Source: Alphaproteobacteria bacterium (lineage in GTDB: Bacteria > Pseudomonadota > Alphaproteobacteria > Micavibrionales > Micavibrionaceae). Taken from it: a stretch of 64,000 nt of DNA. The notes under the pieces are model-generated. The model was not told the origin of the DNA, searched no databases, and saw nothing but the letters and a program-made list of their open reading frames with translations. This document shows positions 35,703 to 45,078 of the stretch, piece by piece. The DNA lies in NCBI GenBank assembly GCA_023384135.1, contig JAHDXS010000003.1, positions 310,001 to 374,000 of the forward strand, written 5' to 3'. Numbering within the stretch: the first letter of the stretch is position 1; each line of letters starts with the position of its first letter. Position numbers and translations under genes: made by a program.

Positions 35703-37730
35703 ATGGCTCATAGATTTTCGCTCCTTCTGACAACCGCCCTGATTCTGCCTGCGCCCGCAATGGCGCAAGAGGCGTTGCAGCCGCGCGCGGAATTGAACGT
35801 CCGCCCCGGAACGGAACGCACCATCACCATGACCGAATTCTGGATTCCCCTCTCGCAAAACGAACGCGCGGTCATCTATGGCGATCTCCGCATGATGGCC
35901 GACAGCGAGGACAACAAGGAAGGCAACGTCGGCGTCGGATACCGCCAGATCGTCGCGGCCCCGGTGGTGGGGCAGGGCGTAGCCGGGGCCGCGATCTGGT
36001 TCGACCATCGCATCACCGATTACGACTCCCGCTTCAATCAGGTCACGGTCGGCGGCGAATGGCTGGCCCGCGACTGGGATCTGCGCGTGAACGGCTACAT
36101 CCCGCTCTCAGGCGACGAGCTTCATGAGGTCGCGGACGGCGAGGGGGCGGGCGCGTCCTTCACCGGAACGGGACTCGTGGTGCAGACGAACGGCACAGTG
36201 CTGGAGGAATCGCAGGGCGGCGTGGATGCCGAAATCGGCTGGGAGGTCGGCGGCGCGTCCGCTTGGGTCGCGGAGCATACAGACGCGCTGCGCGTTTACG
36301 GCGGCGGATATTATTTCGACGGAGACGACACCGACCCCACGGCCGGATGGAAAACCCGCGTCGCGGCGGATATCACCAGCGACATTCAAATCGGCGCGCG
36401 GTTCCAGCGCGACGGCGAACGCGGCTCGCAGGGCTTTCTGGAGGCCACGCTGCGCTTTCCCTTCGGCAAGAAAAAAAGCTACCGCGCGGAAGGTCTCCGC
36501 GCCCGCATGGATGAATCCCCCGAACGCGATATCGATATCGTGACAGGCACCGAGCAAATCGAGAGCGGCGAGAATATCGTCGTTCTCAACCGCGCGACGG
36601 GCTTGCAGCAAACTATTCTGCACGTCGATAACACCGCACCCGGAGGAGGGGACGGCAGCGCCGAAAACCCCTTCAATACGCTGGCCGCCGCGCAGGCCGC
36701 CTCCGCCGCGCATGATATCATCTACCTGCATCGGGGCGACGGAACCACGGCGGGCCAGAGCACCGGGTTTCTCATGAACAAAACGGGCCAGCAACTGATC
36801 GGCAGCGGGGTGGATTTCGTCTATGACGCGGAAAGATTTACAACTGCCAACGGCCGCGCCCCGCAATCGGCCCTGATCGCCGCCGCCGGGGCCGACCCGG
36901 TCATCACCAACACGAATTTGGCAGGCAACGGCATCACAGTCACGGCCAATAACGTCAAGATCGCGGGCGTGACCGTGGACGGCGCGACCCAGACCGGAAT
37001 TTTCGGAAACTTCGCCGTGCCGGGCGACTTCACCTTCGCGATGGACGATGTGACCTCGATCAATAACGGCGTACGCGGCTCGGATATCCGCACCTTCGGC
37101 GGCGCGAACCTTGATCTGAGCGTCACCGCCAGCACCTTCAGTGACAACGTGCAGCAGGGGCTTTATGTGTTCTTGCAGGGCAACGGAACCGGAACCATCC
37201 TGATCGAGGACAACACGATGAACGGCAACGGCAACGACGGCTATCGCTCATCCTCGCGCGACAGCTTCGCCCAGACCACGACCTTCCGGGGCAATATCGC
37301 GGAGACTAACGGCCAGTCCGGCTTCGCCCTGCGCTCCGAAGGCACGGGCATGGATGTCTTCACCGTCACCGATAACGAGGCCACCGGAAACACCACCTAC
37401 GGCTTTCTCCTGCGCCAGCTCACCGGCGGCCTGACCGTAAACTTCTCGCGCAATATCGCAACCGGCAACACGATCCACGGCGCGTATCTCGACGACGACG
37501 AGGCCGGACAGAACATGATCGTGGATTTCGGCGGCGGCACGCTCGGCTCGGAGGGGAATAACAGCATCCACACGAACGGCGGAACGGACATTCGCGTCGA
37601 TATCGACGGCGACCAGCTCAAGGCCGAAAACAACTGGTGGGGCAACGCGGCGGGCCTCGTTGCGGGCGAAAGAACGCTCGACGCCGCCTCGACCATCGAC
37701 TCGACGCCCGCCCTCACGCAGGCGCCTTAA
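35703..37730 (+). CDS. Inverse autotransporter with beta-helix passenger (type Ve)
   Basis: 675 residues. The signal peptide ends at PAMAQ. Residues about 25-255 are alternating beta strands with many Gly and aromatic residues (YGDLRMMAD, NVGVGYRQ, YGGGYYF), fitting an intimin/invasin-type inverse autotransporter barrel. The rest (about 290-670) is a right-handed parallel beta-helix: it begins GDGSAENPFNTLAAAQ as in pectate-lyase-like proteins and continues with repeated Asn-rich rungs such as LIEDNTMNGNGNDG. The C-terminal passenger would face the medium. No Ig-like or lectin domain is seen. The TTG at 35700 is an alternative start. Confidence 0.75.
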   Translation: MAHRFSLLLTTALILPAPAMAQEALQPRAELNVRPGTERTITMTEFWIPLSQNERAVIYGDLRMMADSEDNKEGNVGVGYRQIVAAPVVGQGVAGAAIWFDHRITDYDSRFNQVTVGGEWLARDWDLRVNGYIPLSGDELHEVADGEGAGASFTGTGLVVQTNGTVLEESQGGVDAEIGWEVGGASAWVAEHTDALRVYGGGYYFDGDDTDPTAGWKTRVAADITSDIQIGARFQRDGERGSQGFLEATLRFPFGKKKSYRAEGLRARMDESPERDIDIVTGTEQIESGENIVVLNRATGLQQTILHVDNTAPGGGDGSAENPFNTLAAAQAASAAHDIIYLHRGDGTTAGQSTGFLMNKTGQQLIGSGVDFVYDAERFTTANGRAPQSALIAAAGADPVITNTNLAGNGITVTANNVKIAGVTVDGATQTGIFGNFAVPGDFTFAMDDVTSINNGVRGSDIRTFGGANLDLSVTASTFSDNVQQGLYVFLQGNGTGTILIEDNTMNGNGNDGYRSSSRDSFAQTTTFRGNIAETNGQSGFALRSEGTGMDVFTVTDNEATGNTTYGFLLRQLTGGLTVNFSRNIATGNTIHGAYLDDDEAGQNMIVDFGGGTLGSEGNNSIHTNGGTDIRVDIDGDQLKAENNWWGNAAGLVAGERTLDAASTIDSTPALTQAP

Positions 37731-37735
37731 AAAAA

Positions 37736-38203
37736 TTATTTCTTTTGGGCTATGAGTTCGTCGAGATTGTCGATGACGATACTATGATTACAGAAGGACA
37801 CTTCATACATCGTGATTCCCTCTTTATTAGGTTTCGGCTTTTTCGTCGGATACTCTTCATAGGTAATGGTTACAACACTGTCTTTAAGCATATTTTCCGG
37901 CAAGCAAAATCCGACGTAAGAGTAACCTGCTTTATTTTGTCCGCCGCCAAAAATATCTAAATTAAAGTGCATGTTTTGAGCTTCAAAAGTGACCCAAGGA
38001 TTTGACCACACCCAATCTTCGCGCGAAGGCGTTTCTTCAAGAAAATGAACCTCTACGGAAGCGCATTTATCCCCTTTATCTTTTTTCGACAGCACAAAAA
38101 ATTCTTCTCGTTTCTTTTGCACACCGCAAGCGATGGCTTGAGACTCGAAAGCCAAGAGAAAGACCGCAACAAATATCGGCAAAAATTTCAAACCACCGCG
38201 CAT
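37736..38203 (-). CDS. Small exported protein of unknown function
   Basis: 155 residues from the ATG at 38203; an upstream in-frame TTG at 38212 is less likely. A hydrophobic signal region ends around SQAIACG, where the cysteine could be a degenerate lipobox or part of a disulfide. The mature part has three more cysteines. The start is only 5 nt after the argF stop, so it is probably translated from the argF message. Its stop faces that of the inverse autotransporter 5 nt away. Confidence 0.65.
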   Translation of the reverse strand: MRGGLKFLPIFVAVFLLAFESQAIACGVQKKREEFFVLSKKDKGDKCASVEVHFLEETPSREDWVWSNPWVTFEAQNMHFNLDIFGGGQNKAGYSYVGFCLPENMLKDSVVTITYEEYPTKKPKPNKEGITMYEVSFCNHSIVIDNLDELIAQKK

Positions 38204-38208
38204 CCGTC

Positions 38209-39111
38209 TCAACCCCGCTTCCGTACCCTGACCCCGGCCTCCTCAAGACACCACGCGAGGATCGCCTTCTGCGCGTGCAGGCGGTTTTCGGCTTCATCGT
38301 AAATCACGCTGGCCTTGGTTTTCAGAACGTCTTGCGTCACTTCCTCGTTCTGGTGGATGGGCATGCAGTGCATGAAGATCGCGTGCTCCTTCGCCTGCGC
38401 CATCAGCGCGGAATTGACCTGATAGGGCATGAACTTGTCGATCGCCTTGCCTTCCTGCCCCATCGAAACCCACGTGTCGGTCACGATGACGTCCGCTCCC
38501 TTCGCGGCCGCCTGCGCGTCCTCGTGATACGTCGTGCGCGGACCCGGCTTGGCGGGTTGCAAATCCGGCGGCGTGGAGATCGCAAGATCGAACCCGAACA
38601 AAGGCGCGGCCTGCTCGAACGTCTTGCACACGTTGTTGTAATCACCGAACCACGCGATTTTTTTACCCTCGACGTTGCCGAGCTTTTCCTCGATGGTCAG
38701 TAGGTCCGCCATGATCTGGCACGGGTGCGACTCGTTCGTCATCCCGTTGACGATCGGAATGGAGGCCCAGCGCGCCAGCTCCTCCATATTCTCGTGGCTG
38801 CTCATCCGCAGCATCACGGCGTCCACGAAGCGCGAAAGCACCTTTGACGTATCCTCGATGGTCTCCGACCCCGCGATCTGCATCTCGCCCATGCTCATGA
38901 CGATCGTATGCCCGCCGAGCTGCTTCATCGCGACCTCGAAGGAAATGCGCGTCCGCGTGGAACGCTTGTCGAACACCATCGCGAGCGACAGCCCCTCAAG
39001 AATCTGCGGCGGGTTGAACTTCTCCGCCTTCAGCGAATGCGCCTGTTTCAAAATCCCCTTGAGCGTCTCCGCCCCGATATCGGGAAGATTGATGAAATGC
39101 CTGATACTCAT
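38209..39111 (-). CDS. argF: Ornithine carbamoyltransferase
   Basis: 300 residues. STRTR (about residue 51) and HPCQ bind carbamoyl phosphate; DTWVSMGQ and FMHCMPIH line the ornithine site. The product is citrulline. The FMHCLP element reads FMHCMP, a conservative change. AAGGAAACCG precedes the ATG. It is downstream of argD, with a family A repeat between the two genes. Confidence 0.95.
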   Translation of the reverse strand: MSIRHFINLPDIGAETLKGILKQAHSLKAEKFNPPQILEGLSLAMVFDKRSTRTRISFEVAMKQLGGHTIVMSMGEMQIAGSETIEDTSKVLSRFVDAVMLRMSSHENMEELARWASIPIVNGMTNESHPCQIMADLLTIEEKLGNVEGKKIAWFGDYNNVCKTFEQAAPLFGFDLAISTPPDLQPAKPGPRTTYHEDAQAAAKGADVIVTDTWVSMGQEGKAIDKFMPYQVNSALMAQAKEHAIFMHCMPIHQNEEVTQDVLKTKASVIYDEAENRLHAQKAILAWCLEEAGVRVRKRG

Positions 39112-39176
39112 GTCGGTTTCCTTATAAAATTTTTAAACACAACGAACACAACGCGCACGACGAGAGCCGAAAACCC

Positions 39177-39266
39177 GTCATTGCGAACCCGCGCAGCGGG
39201 TGAAGCAATCCACGAATGTAAACGAACGGGATTGCTTCGTCGGTCTAAAAACCTCCTCGCAATGAC
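39177..39266. repeat. Interspersed repeat family A, copy 3
   Basis: GTCATTGCGAACCCGCGCAG to CCTCCTCGCAATGAC, lying between argD and argF. It is alone here, without B, C or D. Confidence 0.85.
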
Positions 39267-39304
39267 GAAACGGCCACTATGCGCGTTGTGTTTCATAATA
39301 TGCC

Positions 39305-40561
39305 TCAACCCATCTCCTTGAGCGTCTTGCCGATGATGCCCAAAGCCTCGTGCGCCTGCTCTTCTTTCAGAATGAGGGGAGGGGTGAGCCGCAGCGTATT
39401 ATCGCCCGCCTTGGTCGCCATCAGCCCGTTTTTCTGCAACGCCTTGAGAAGCTCCGTGCACTTCGTGTTCGTGTCCACCCCGATCATGAGGCCCTTGCCC
39501 TTGATATCGGTGATCTTGTTGGATTCGCGCTGAATCTGCTTCAGCCCCTCGAACATCACCGCGGAGACTTTCTGCACGTTCGCCATGAACCCGCGCTTGA
39601 GCATTTGTTTCATGACGGTCGCCGCCACCGCGCAGGCCAGCGGATTACCGCCGTACGTCGTGCCGTGCGTGCCGACCACGATGGCCGATCCGAATTTCCG
39701 CTTGGCCGCCATCGCGCCCACCGGGAACCCGCCGCCCATGCCCTTCGCCCACGCCGCGATATCCGGCTCGATCGGCTTGGCCTTGCGCGGCATCGGCTTG
39801 CCCGTCTCTACGCATTCGGGACAGCACGAAAACGCCTCATAGGCGTTGAACGTGCCCAGCCGCCCAAACCCCGCCTGCACCTCATCGAAGATCAGGCAGA
39901 TATTATGATCGTCGCAGAGCTTCCGCAGCCCCATCAGGAACGCGGGCTCCGCCGCCGCAAGCCCGCCTTCGCCCTGCACCGGCTCCACGATGATCGCCGC
40001 CGTTTTTTCGGAGATCAGGGGCTTCACCGACTCCAGATCGTTGAACTTCGCGAAATGCACGCCCTCAAGATACGGCCCGAAATAGGGCTGGCTCATCCGC
40101 TTTTCCGTCACGCTGGCCGAACCGTACGTCCGCCCGTGAAAGCTGTTTCTGAACGCGATAATCTCATAGCAATGCGGCCCCTTGGCATCATAAGCCCATT
40201 TGCGCGCGCATTTCAGGGCGGCTTCGACGGCCTCCGTCCCGCTGTTACAGAAATAAATCTGGTCGAAACAGGAATGATCGACCAGAAGCTGCGCGGCCTC
40301 AAGTTTTTCCTGCGTCGCATAAGACGCCTGACACGCCATCAGCCGCGCGGCCTGATGCTTGAGCGTCTTGATGATTGCCGGATGCGCATGCCCCAGCGAG
40401 GCCACGGCAATGCCCGCCGCGAAATCCAGATACTTCTTCCCGTCCGTGTCATAGGCATAGCAGCCCTCGCCACGGTCCAGAACCACCGGCTGCGCGTCAT
40501 ACGTGCTGATCAAAACGGCTTTGGTTTTCTCGATAATCTCTTGGGCGTTGGGGTGTGTCAT
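39305..40561 (-). CDS. argD: Acetylornithine aminotransferase
   Basis: 418 residues of the class-III aminotransferase family. The cofactor Asp lies in IFDEVQAGFGR, and the Schiff-base Lys in AWAKGMGGGFP. GTHGTTYGGNPLA closes the active site. Just before the lysine there is an unusual insert with three cysteines (SCCPEC), plus a basic/Pro stretch that could bind a metal. It converts N-acetylglutamate semialdehyde to N-acetylornithine. AGGAAC precedes the ATG. Confidence 0.95.
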   Translation of the reverse strand: MTHPNAQEIIEKTKAVLISTYDAQPVVLDRGEGCYAYDTDGKKYLDFAAGIAVASLGHAHPAIIKTLKHQAARLMACQASYATQEKLEAAQLLVDHSCFDQIYFCNSGTEAVEAALKCARKWAYDAKGPHCYEIIAFRNSFHGRTYGSASVTEKRMSQPYFGPYLEGVHFAKFNDLESVKPLISEKTAAIIVEPVQGEGGLAAAEPAFLMGLRKLCDDHNICLIFDEVQAGFGRLGTFNAYEAFSCCPECVETGKPMPRKAKPIEPDIAAWAKGMGGGFPVGAMAAKRKFGSAIVVGTHGTTYGGNPLACAVAATVMKQMLKRGFMANVQKVSAVMFEGLKQIQRESNKITDIKGKGLMIGVDTNTKCTELLKALQKNGLMATKAGDNTLRLTPPLILKEEQAHEALGIIGKTLKEMG

Positions 40562-40643
40562 TTTTTTGTTCCTTTTTTGACTGTTAAATTCTGTGTTCTT
40601 TTGGTTAGAAGCGTTCGTCGTCGCATGTCATACATCCTCCACA

Positions 40644-41303
40644 TCACCCTCTCCCCTTGAATTCTTGGGTTTCTTGAGTTTCAGTTTCCCGGCCTTTCAA
40701 GCTCTCGCGATAATAAGCCTCGCGTTTTTTGATTTCTTGCTCTTCGAGCGCGGCCTCTTCTGCAAACCGCATTTTTTCGCTCTCGCGCTTTTGCTCTAAC
40801 AGACGCTTCGGATAAGTGGCCATCGTCATCGTGCTGAACTTCAAACCTATCGGCGGATAGCCGTATTGATTAGGGCTTGGATCGCCACGCTTGAGGAGAT
40901 AGACAATAAAAATAAGGGAGACAATTGCTATAATCACAGAGAAAAGTTGAGAGGCGCCGCTCATTATTAAAAAGTAACCGACGATCATGTAAATACCAAA
41001 AAGAGGCGGAATAAGTAGCGGTAAAAGCCAGAACAAAGTCCATGCCAGCATAAAAAACGCCACCTTCATTGAACCCCTGTCCCGACACCGTCTGAAAACA
41101 GCAAGATAAAAAATATAGTAAATCAGAATATGAATATAAAACCCAGGGTTAGACAAAAGCGCAGCAAAATCGACACGCACTCCTGAAGACTTGATAGGAA
41201 AATAAACAGAAGTTGGAATCCGAATAGCAATAGCGAGCAGAATGAGCAAAATGAACTGCGCCCTGTTCGCCCGCCCGGTCCGTATATCAAGAAGCGCCCA
41301 CAT
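40644..41303 (-). CDS. DUF805-type membrane protein with charged tail, copy 2
   Basis: 219 residues from ATG 41303 (GTG 41306 possible). The start GRANRAQF, about four membrane helices, the RRCRDRGSM loop and KRGDPSPNQYGYPP match DUF805 proteins. A long Glu/Lys/Arg-rich helix makes up the last 50 residues. The start overlaps or abuts the upstream paralog's stop. The function of the family is unknown. Confidence 0.75.
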   Translation of the reverse strand: MWALLDIRTGRANRAQFILLILLAIAIRIPTSVYFPIKSSGVRVDFAALLSNPGFYIHILIYYIFYLAVFRRCRDRGSMKVAFFMLAWTLFWLLPLLIPPLFGIYMIVGYFLIMSGASQLFSVIIAIVSLIFIVYLLKRGDPSPNQYGYPPIGLKFSTMTMATYPKRLLEQKRESEKMRFAEEAALEEQEIKKREAYYRESLKGRETETQETQEFKGRG

Positions 41304-41953
41304 CACGCCCGCCCCCGGAAATCGACATAATGCGAGGAATCGCCCGTCTTGGCCTTCCGCGTGGCTTTGACTCGCTCAAGCTGCTCCTGCAATTCCCGCT
41401 CGCGCACCTCGAACTGCTCGGCCAGAGCATCGGGATAGGTGGCCGGAATGGTGGTGCGGAAATCCATCCCGACGGGCGGATAGCCGTAGGCGTTGGACTC
41501 GGGATTCCCAGCAGCCATAAAGATGAAAAAAATGAAAATCCCTAAAATAATAAGCGCAGGAATCGCCATGTACATAAATAAAACGGCAAGGGGCGCCCCG
41601 ATCATAATCATCAGGACGCAGGCCAAGACCGGATCCATCCCTGAAGAGCCCCGCGCGATCAAAAGCGGTATGAAGATCGCTTTATAAGTGGCATTTGCCG
41701 TATCTTGAGGCGTGAAGCCAATAGAGTGGTGGTCAAGAATATGCGCAATCCCATCATTTTGCTGGTCAGACAGCCGCCGAAACACGAAGATAAAAAGCAT
41801 AAAACCGAAGAAAAAGTTGAAAACGACGACGAGCGCAGGCTCGGGAATATACTCAGTGCCCAGATACATCGCGCCCCCGCAGATAAACGCCCCGGCGAGA
41901 AACTGCTGCCGGTTCATCCGTCCGATCCACGGGTTCAAGAATTGCAGGCTCAC
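41303..41953 (-). CDS. DUF805-type membrane protein with charged tail, copy 1
   Basis: 216 residues from a GTG that overlaps the argB stop by 4 nt (GTGA). GRMNRQQF, FRRLSDQQNDG, then NPESNAYGYPPVGMDF and the charged C-terminal coiled tail mirror the gene at 40644-41303, so these are tandem paralogs. The tight coupling to argB is odd for a membrane protein. Confidence 0.75.
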   Translation of the reverse strand: MSLQFLNPWIGRMNRQQFLAGAFICGGAMYLGTEYIPEPALVVVFNFFFGFMLFIFVFRRLSDQQNDGIAHILDHHSIGFTPQDTANATYKAIFIPLLIARGSSGMDPVLACVLMIMIGAPLAVLFMYMAIPALIILGIFIFFIFMAAGNPESNAYGYPPVGMDFRTTIPATYPDALAEQFEVRERELQEQLERVKATRKAKTGDSSHYVDFRGRA

Positions 41954-42861
41954 TTCCTCGCCTCGATCATTTTCTGCACCTCGACTTCGTTGAGGTAGCT
42001 CTGCCGCTCCTCCTCGGGCAGCACCATGGTGCCGGGGCTGACCGACTCGTAAATCTCCTTGTAGAGCGCGTCCTCGCGCAACCCGTTAATAAGGTGGATG
42101 CGCTTGACGCCTCCCTCCAGCGCGCGCAGGCAATTCTCAAGCTTCACCTTCATCCCGCCCGTCACGGTGCCGTCCTTGATATACTGCGCGATCTGCTTGG
42201 AGGTGATCATAAAGGCGGTCTTGCCGTTCACCTTCACCCCGTCCACATCGCTCAGGAAGATCAGCTTGTGCGCGCCCGTTCCGATGGCGAGTTCTGTGGA
42301 AACCGAGTCCGCGTTGATATTCACCAGATGCCCCTCCCGGCTCATGGTCAGGCACGGGCAGGCGATGAAGTTGGTCACGCGCAACAGGCGGTTGATGGGC
42401 CGCTTGTGCACGTCCTTGATATCGCCCACGAACCCGAAATCGACGGGCTTCTTGGGGCGCAACTCGACCCGCATCCAGTCCGCCGGAACGGCGTTCAGCG
42501 CCATCCCCTCAAGGTTATTTTTAAACATCCCCTGATAGACGCGAAGGGCCAGATCGCCGCCCACCACCTCGCGCAGGATTCCCATCGTCGCGGCATCCGT
42601 CACGCGCCGACCGTCCTGCCGCTTGGTCCCGATCCCGCGCGCCTCAACGGCCTTATCGACCAGCCCGCCATGCCCGTAAATCAGGATGACCTTGACCCCG
42701 TGAACCGTGAGCGAGCGGATGTTCGCCAGCAAATTATCCAGCGCGTCCGGGTTCTCGATCACTGCGCCGCTCGCCTTCACGATGAACAGATTGTCGCGGA
42801 ACTTGCTCTCATAGAACGCGTTGATGAAAAAATCCGGTAAGGGTTTCTTTTTCTTGGCCAT
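41950..42861 (-). CDS. argB: Acetylglutamate kinase, divergent
   Basis: 303 residues of the amino-acid kinase family. It phosphorylates N-acetylglutamate. FIVKASGAVIEN takes the place of the usual VVKYGGNA, and YGHGGLVD that of HGGGPQI. The later parts are typical: NINADSV, LIFLSDVDGV, TGGMKVKLE and ALEGGVKRIHLI. The arginine-sensing N-terminal helix of allosteric forms is not evident, although a 20-residue N-terminal extension exists. AAAGGAG lies 9 nt before the ATG. Neighbours argC and argD support the call. Confidence 0.88.
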   Translation of the reverse strand: MAKKKKPLPDFFINAFYESKFRDNLFIVKASGAVIENPDALDNLLANIRSLTVHGVKVILIYGHGGLVDKAVEARGIGTKRQDGRRVTDAATMGILREVVGGDLALRVYQGMFKNNLEGMALNAVPADWMRVELRPKKPVDFGFVGDIKDVHKRPINRLLRVTNFIACPCLTMSREGHLVNINADSVSTELAIGTGAHKLIFLSDVDGVKVNGKTAFMITSKQIAQYIKDGTVTGGMKVKLENCLRALEGGVKRIHLINGLREDALYKEIYESVSPGTMVLPEEERQSYLNEVEVQKMIEARK

Positions 42862-42888
42862 GTTGAAAGGCTCCTTTTGGTCCTTGCG

Positions 42889-44067
42889 TTAATCTTTATA
42901 CGGGTCGAATTCGTCCGCGCCCGCCATCGCCACAATGATCGGGGTCAGCCGGTGCAAAACCTTCACGCTGTCCGTGTGATAGGCCAGCACGTCGTCAAGC
43001 TTGCGGTAAACTTCCGGCGACTCGTCCGCGCCGCCGCCGTAAAGCCGCACGCCCTGCGCGGCGATGCTTTTCCGCATCTCGCCTTCGTTGATCTTGCCTT
43101 CGGAAACGCGGATCTTCTGGCCCTTTTTCCAGACGCTCTTGCCCGCCGCCTCGGTCCGCGACATCACGCGCCCCGCGCCGTGAATGGTGGAATAAAGATT
43201 CTCCTTCGCCTCCGGCGTATCCTGACCTTCAAGGATCACGGAAATATCGCCCATCGACCCGCCCACGAAGCATTTCTGCCCCGGGAAGGCGGGCGTGGAG
43301 CCTTTGCGCACGACGAACAGCGTCTCGCCGTCATGCTCTTCCTCGAACGCGAAATTATGGTGGTTGTGCACCTCGGCAAGCCGCTCGGTCGAACCCTGAA
43401 TGATCCGCGAAACCTCGTCGCACACCCACTCGCGCCCCGCATAGGCATACCGCCCGCCCAGCCGCATGGCTTTCAGGTATTGCTGCCCGAGGTCGGATTT
43501 AAGGTCAACGACGCACGGATCGACCAGCATCCCGTCCTTGCCGCCTGCGGCCTTCAAGAAATGCGTGGTGGATTTATGCCCCAGCCCGCGCGAGCCAAAA
43601 TGAACGCCGATCCAGATAAAATCCTGCTCGTCCTTGAACACATCGACATAATGATTGCCCGAACCCACGGTGCCGAGCTGCGCCGCCGCCATGTCGCGCA
43701 GATCGCCCACCACGTCGATGGTCCATGCGTCGTCCTCATCAAGGCACTCCGCCTCGACGGAAGTCTTGTTCGAACGCCCGACGCCAAAAGAAATATTCTT
43801 TGCGATCGCCAGCCCGATCTCGTCCAGCCTGTGCGCGATCTCGTCATATTTGACCGGAAGCTTAACCGCCATATTGCCGCAGGCAATGTCGAACCCCACG
43901 CCGGAGATCGAAACCGCATCGCGGTACGCCACGACGCCGCCCACGGGCTGCGCGTATCCCAGATGCCCGTCCGCGCATAGAACGCCCTTGACCCCGCCAT
44001 AATTGACGCAGTTTTTCATCTGCGCGATCGTCTTCTCTTCATGCTCGCCGATGATTTTCAGATCCAT
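42889..44067 (-). CDS. rtcB: RNA 3'-phosphate ligase RtcB
   Basis: 392 residues from ATG 44067, which has AGGAGG at the right distance; ATG 44070 directly before it is too close. The metal/guanylate site is seen in CADGHLGYAQ, GVGFDIACGN, GSGNHYVDV, VHNHHNF and the histidine nucleophile in HGAGRVMSR. RtcB joins 2',3'-cyclic phosphate and 5'-OH RNA ends using GTP, in RNA repair. No RtcA, archease or RtcR is adjacent. It sits between argC (6-9 nt upstream) and argB, within the arginine operon. Confidence 0.92.
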   Translation of the reverse strand: MDLKIIGEHEEKTIAQMKNCVNYGGVKGVLCADGHLGYAQPVGGVVAYRDAVSISGVGFDIACGNMAVKLPVKYDEIAHRLDEIGLAIAKNISFGVGRSNKTSVEAECLDEDDAWTIDVVGDLRDMAAAQLGTVGSGNHYVDVFKDEQDFIWIGVHFGSRGLGHKSTTHFLKAAGGKDGMLVDPCVVDLKSDLGQQYLKAMRLGGRYAYAGREWVCDEVSRIIQGSTERLAEVHNHHNFAFEEEHDGETLFVVRKGSTPAFPGQKCFVGGSMGDISVILEGQDTPEAKENLYSTIHGAGRVMSRTEAAGKSVWKKGQKIRVSEGKINEGEMRKSIAAQGVRLYGGGADESPEVYRKLDDVLAYHTDSVKVLHRLTPIIVAMAGADEFDPYKD

Positions 44068-44076
44068 CATGGCCTC

Positions 44077-45078
44077 CTACGGGTAAACCGGGGCGAGAAC
44101 GGAAAGGCCCAGAGTCTCCTCCAGCCCGAACATCAGATTCATGTTCTGTACCGCGCAGCCCGCCGCGCCTTTCACGAGATTGTCCAGCGCGCCCTGCACG
44201 ATGAAGTTCCCGTCCGAAACCTTTTTATAGCTGAGGTCGCAGAAATTCGACCCGATGGTATTCGCCAGCGCGACATCCTCCATCACCCGCACGAACGGGT
44301 GGGATTCATATAGATCAGCGGCGCAGGGCAGGGCGGCGTCGGCCTTCGTCCGCACGAACGCGGTGGCGAAAATCCCGCGCGTGAACGGACCCGAGGTCGG
44401 CACGAAATTCAGCTGGGCCTCGGTGATCTTCGCCGTGCGGATAATCTCGGGGATATGCCGGTGGATATTGATGTTATAACTCTTGAGATTATGGTTGCGC
44501 ACCGGGTGATGCGTGCCCTCGCCGGGCGACTTGCCCGACCCGCTCGACCCCGTGATCGCCATGATATCCACGCTCTCGATCTGCCCGGCATAGGGCAGCA
44601 GCATGAGCTGCGCGAGCAACGCGAAACATCCCGGGTTCGCCACGATCCCGGCCTTTTTGATCTGCTCCCGGTAAATCTCCGGCGCGCCGTAAACAGCCTC
44701 TTTCAATAGATCCGGGTAGACATGCGGCGTCGCATAATATTTTTCGTACGTCTTCGCATCATCCAGCCGGAAATCCGCCGACATGTCGATGATCTTCGTC
44801 TTCCCGTGCATCGCCGCCACCGTGTCCTGCGCCGTCTTGTGGGGCAGGGCGAGGAACACCACGTCGCTTTCTTTCGCCACCGTCTCATGGTCCGTATCGG
44901 TCACGTTGAGCTTTAGGTGCGAAAGATGCGGATACAGATCGCCGATGGGCGTGTTCGGGTTCTGCCGCGAGGTCAGATAGGCAATGTCCACCTGCGGGTG
45001 CGCGATCAGCATCCGTAAAAGTTCAAGGCCCGTATAGCCCGTTACGCCGACAATGGAAGCTTTGAGTCTCTGAGCCAT
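44077..45078 (-). CDS. argC: N-acetyl-gamma-glutamyl-phosphate reductase
   Basis: 333 residues. GVTGYTGLELLR is the NADP-binding loop; the catalytic cysteine is in NPGCFA, and GSSGSGKSPGEG and HRHIPEI follow. It reduces N-acetylglutamyl phosphate. The coding start overlaps the upstream P-loop gene by 37 nt. That overlap is unavoidable, since the fold begins at residue 6, so the two proteins are probably translationally coupled. Confidence 0.94.
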   Translation of the reverse strand: MAQRLKASIVGVTGYTGLELLRMLIAHPQVDIAYLTSRQNPNTPIGDLYPHLSHLKLNVTDTDHETVAKESDVVFLALPHKTAQDTVAAMHGKTKIIDMSADFRLDDAKTYEKYYATPHVYPDLLKEAVYGAPEIYREQIKKAGIVANPGCFALLAQLMLLPYAGQIESVDIMAITGSSGSGKSPGEGTHHPVRNHNLKSYNINIHRHIPEIIRTAKITEAQLNFVPTSGPFTRGIFATAFVRTKADAALPCAADLYESHPFVRVMEDVALANTIGSNFCDLSYKKVSDGNFIVQGALDNLVKGAAGCAVQNMNLMFGLEETLGLSVLAPVYP

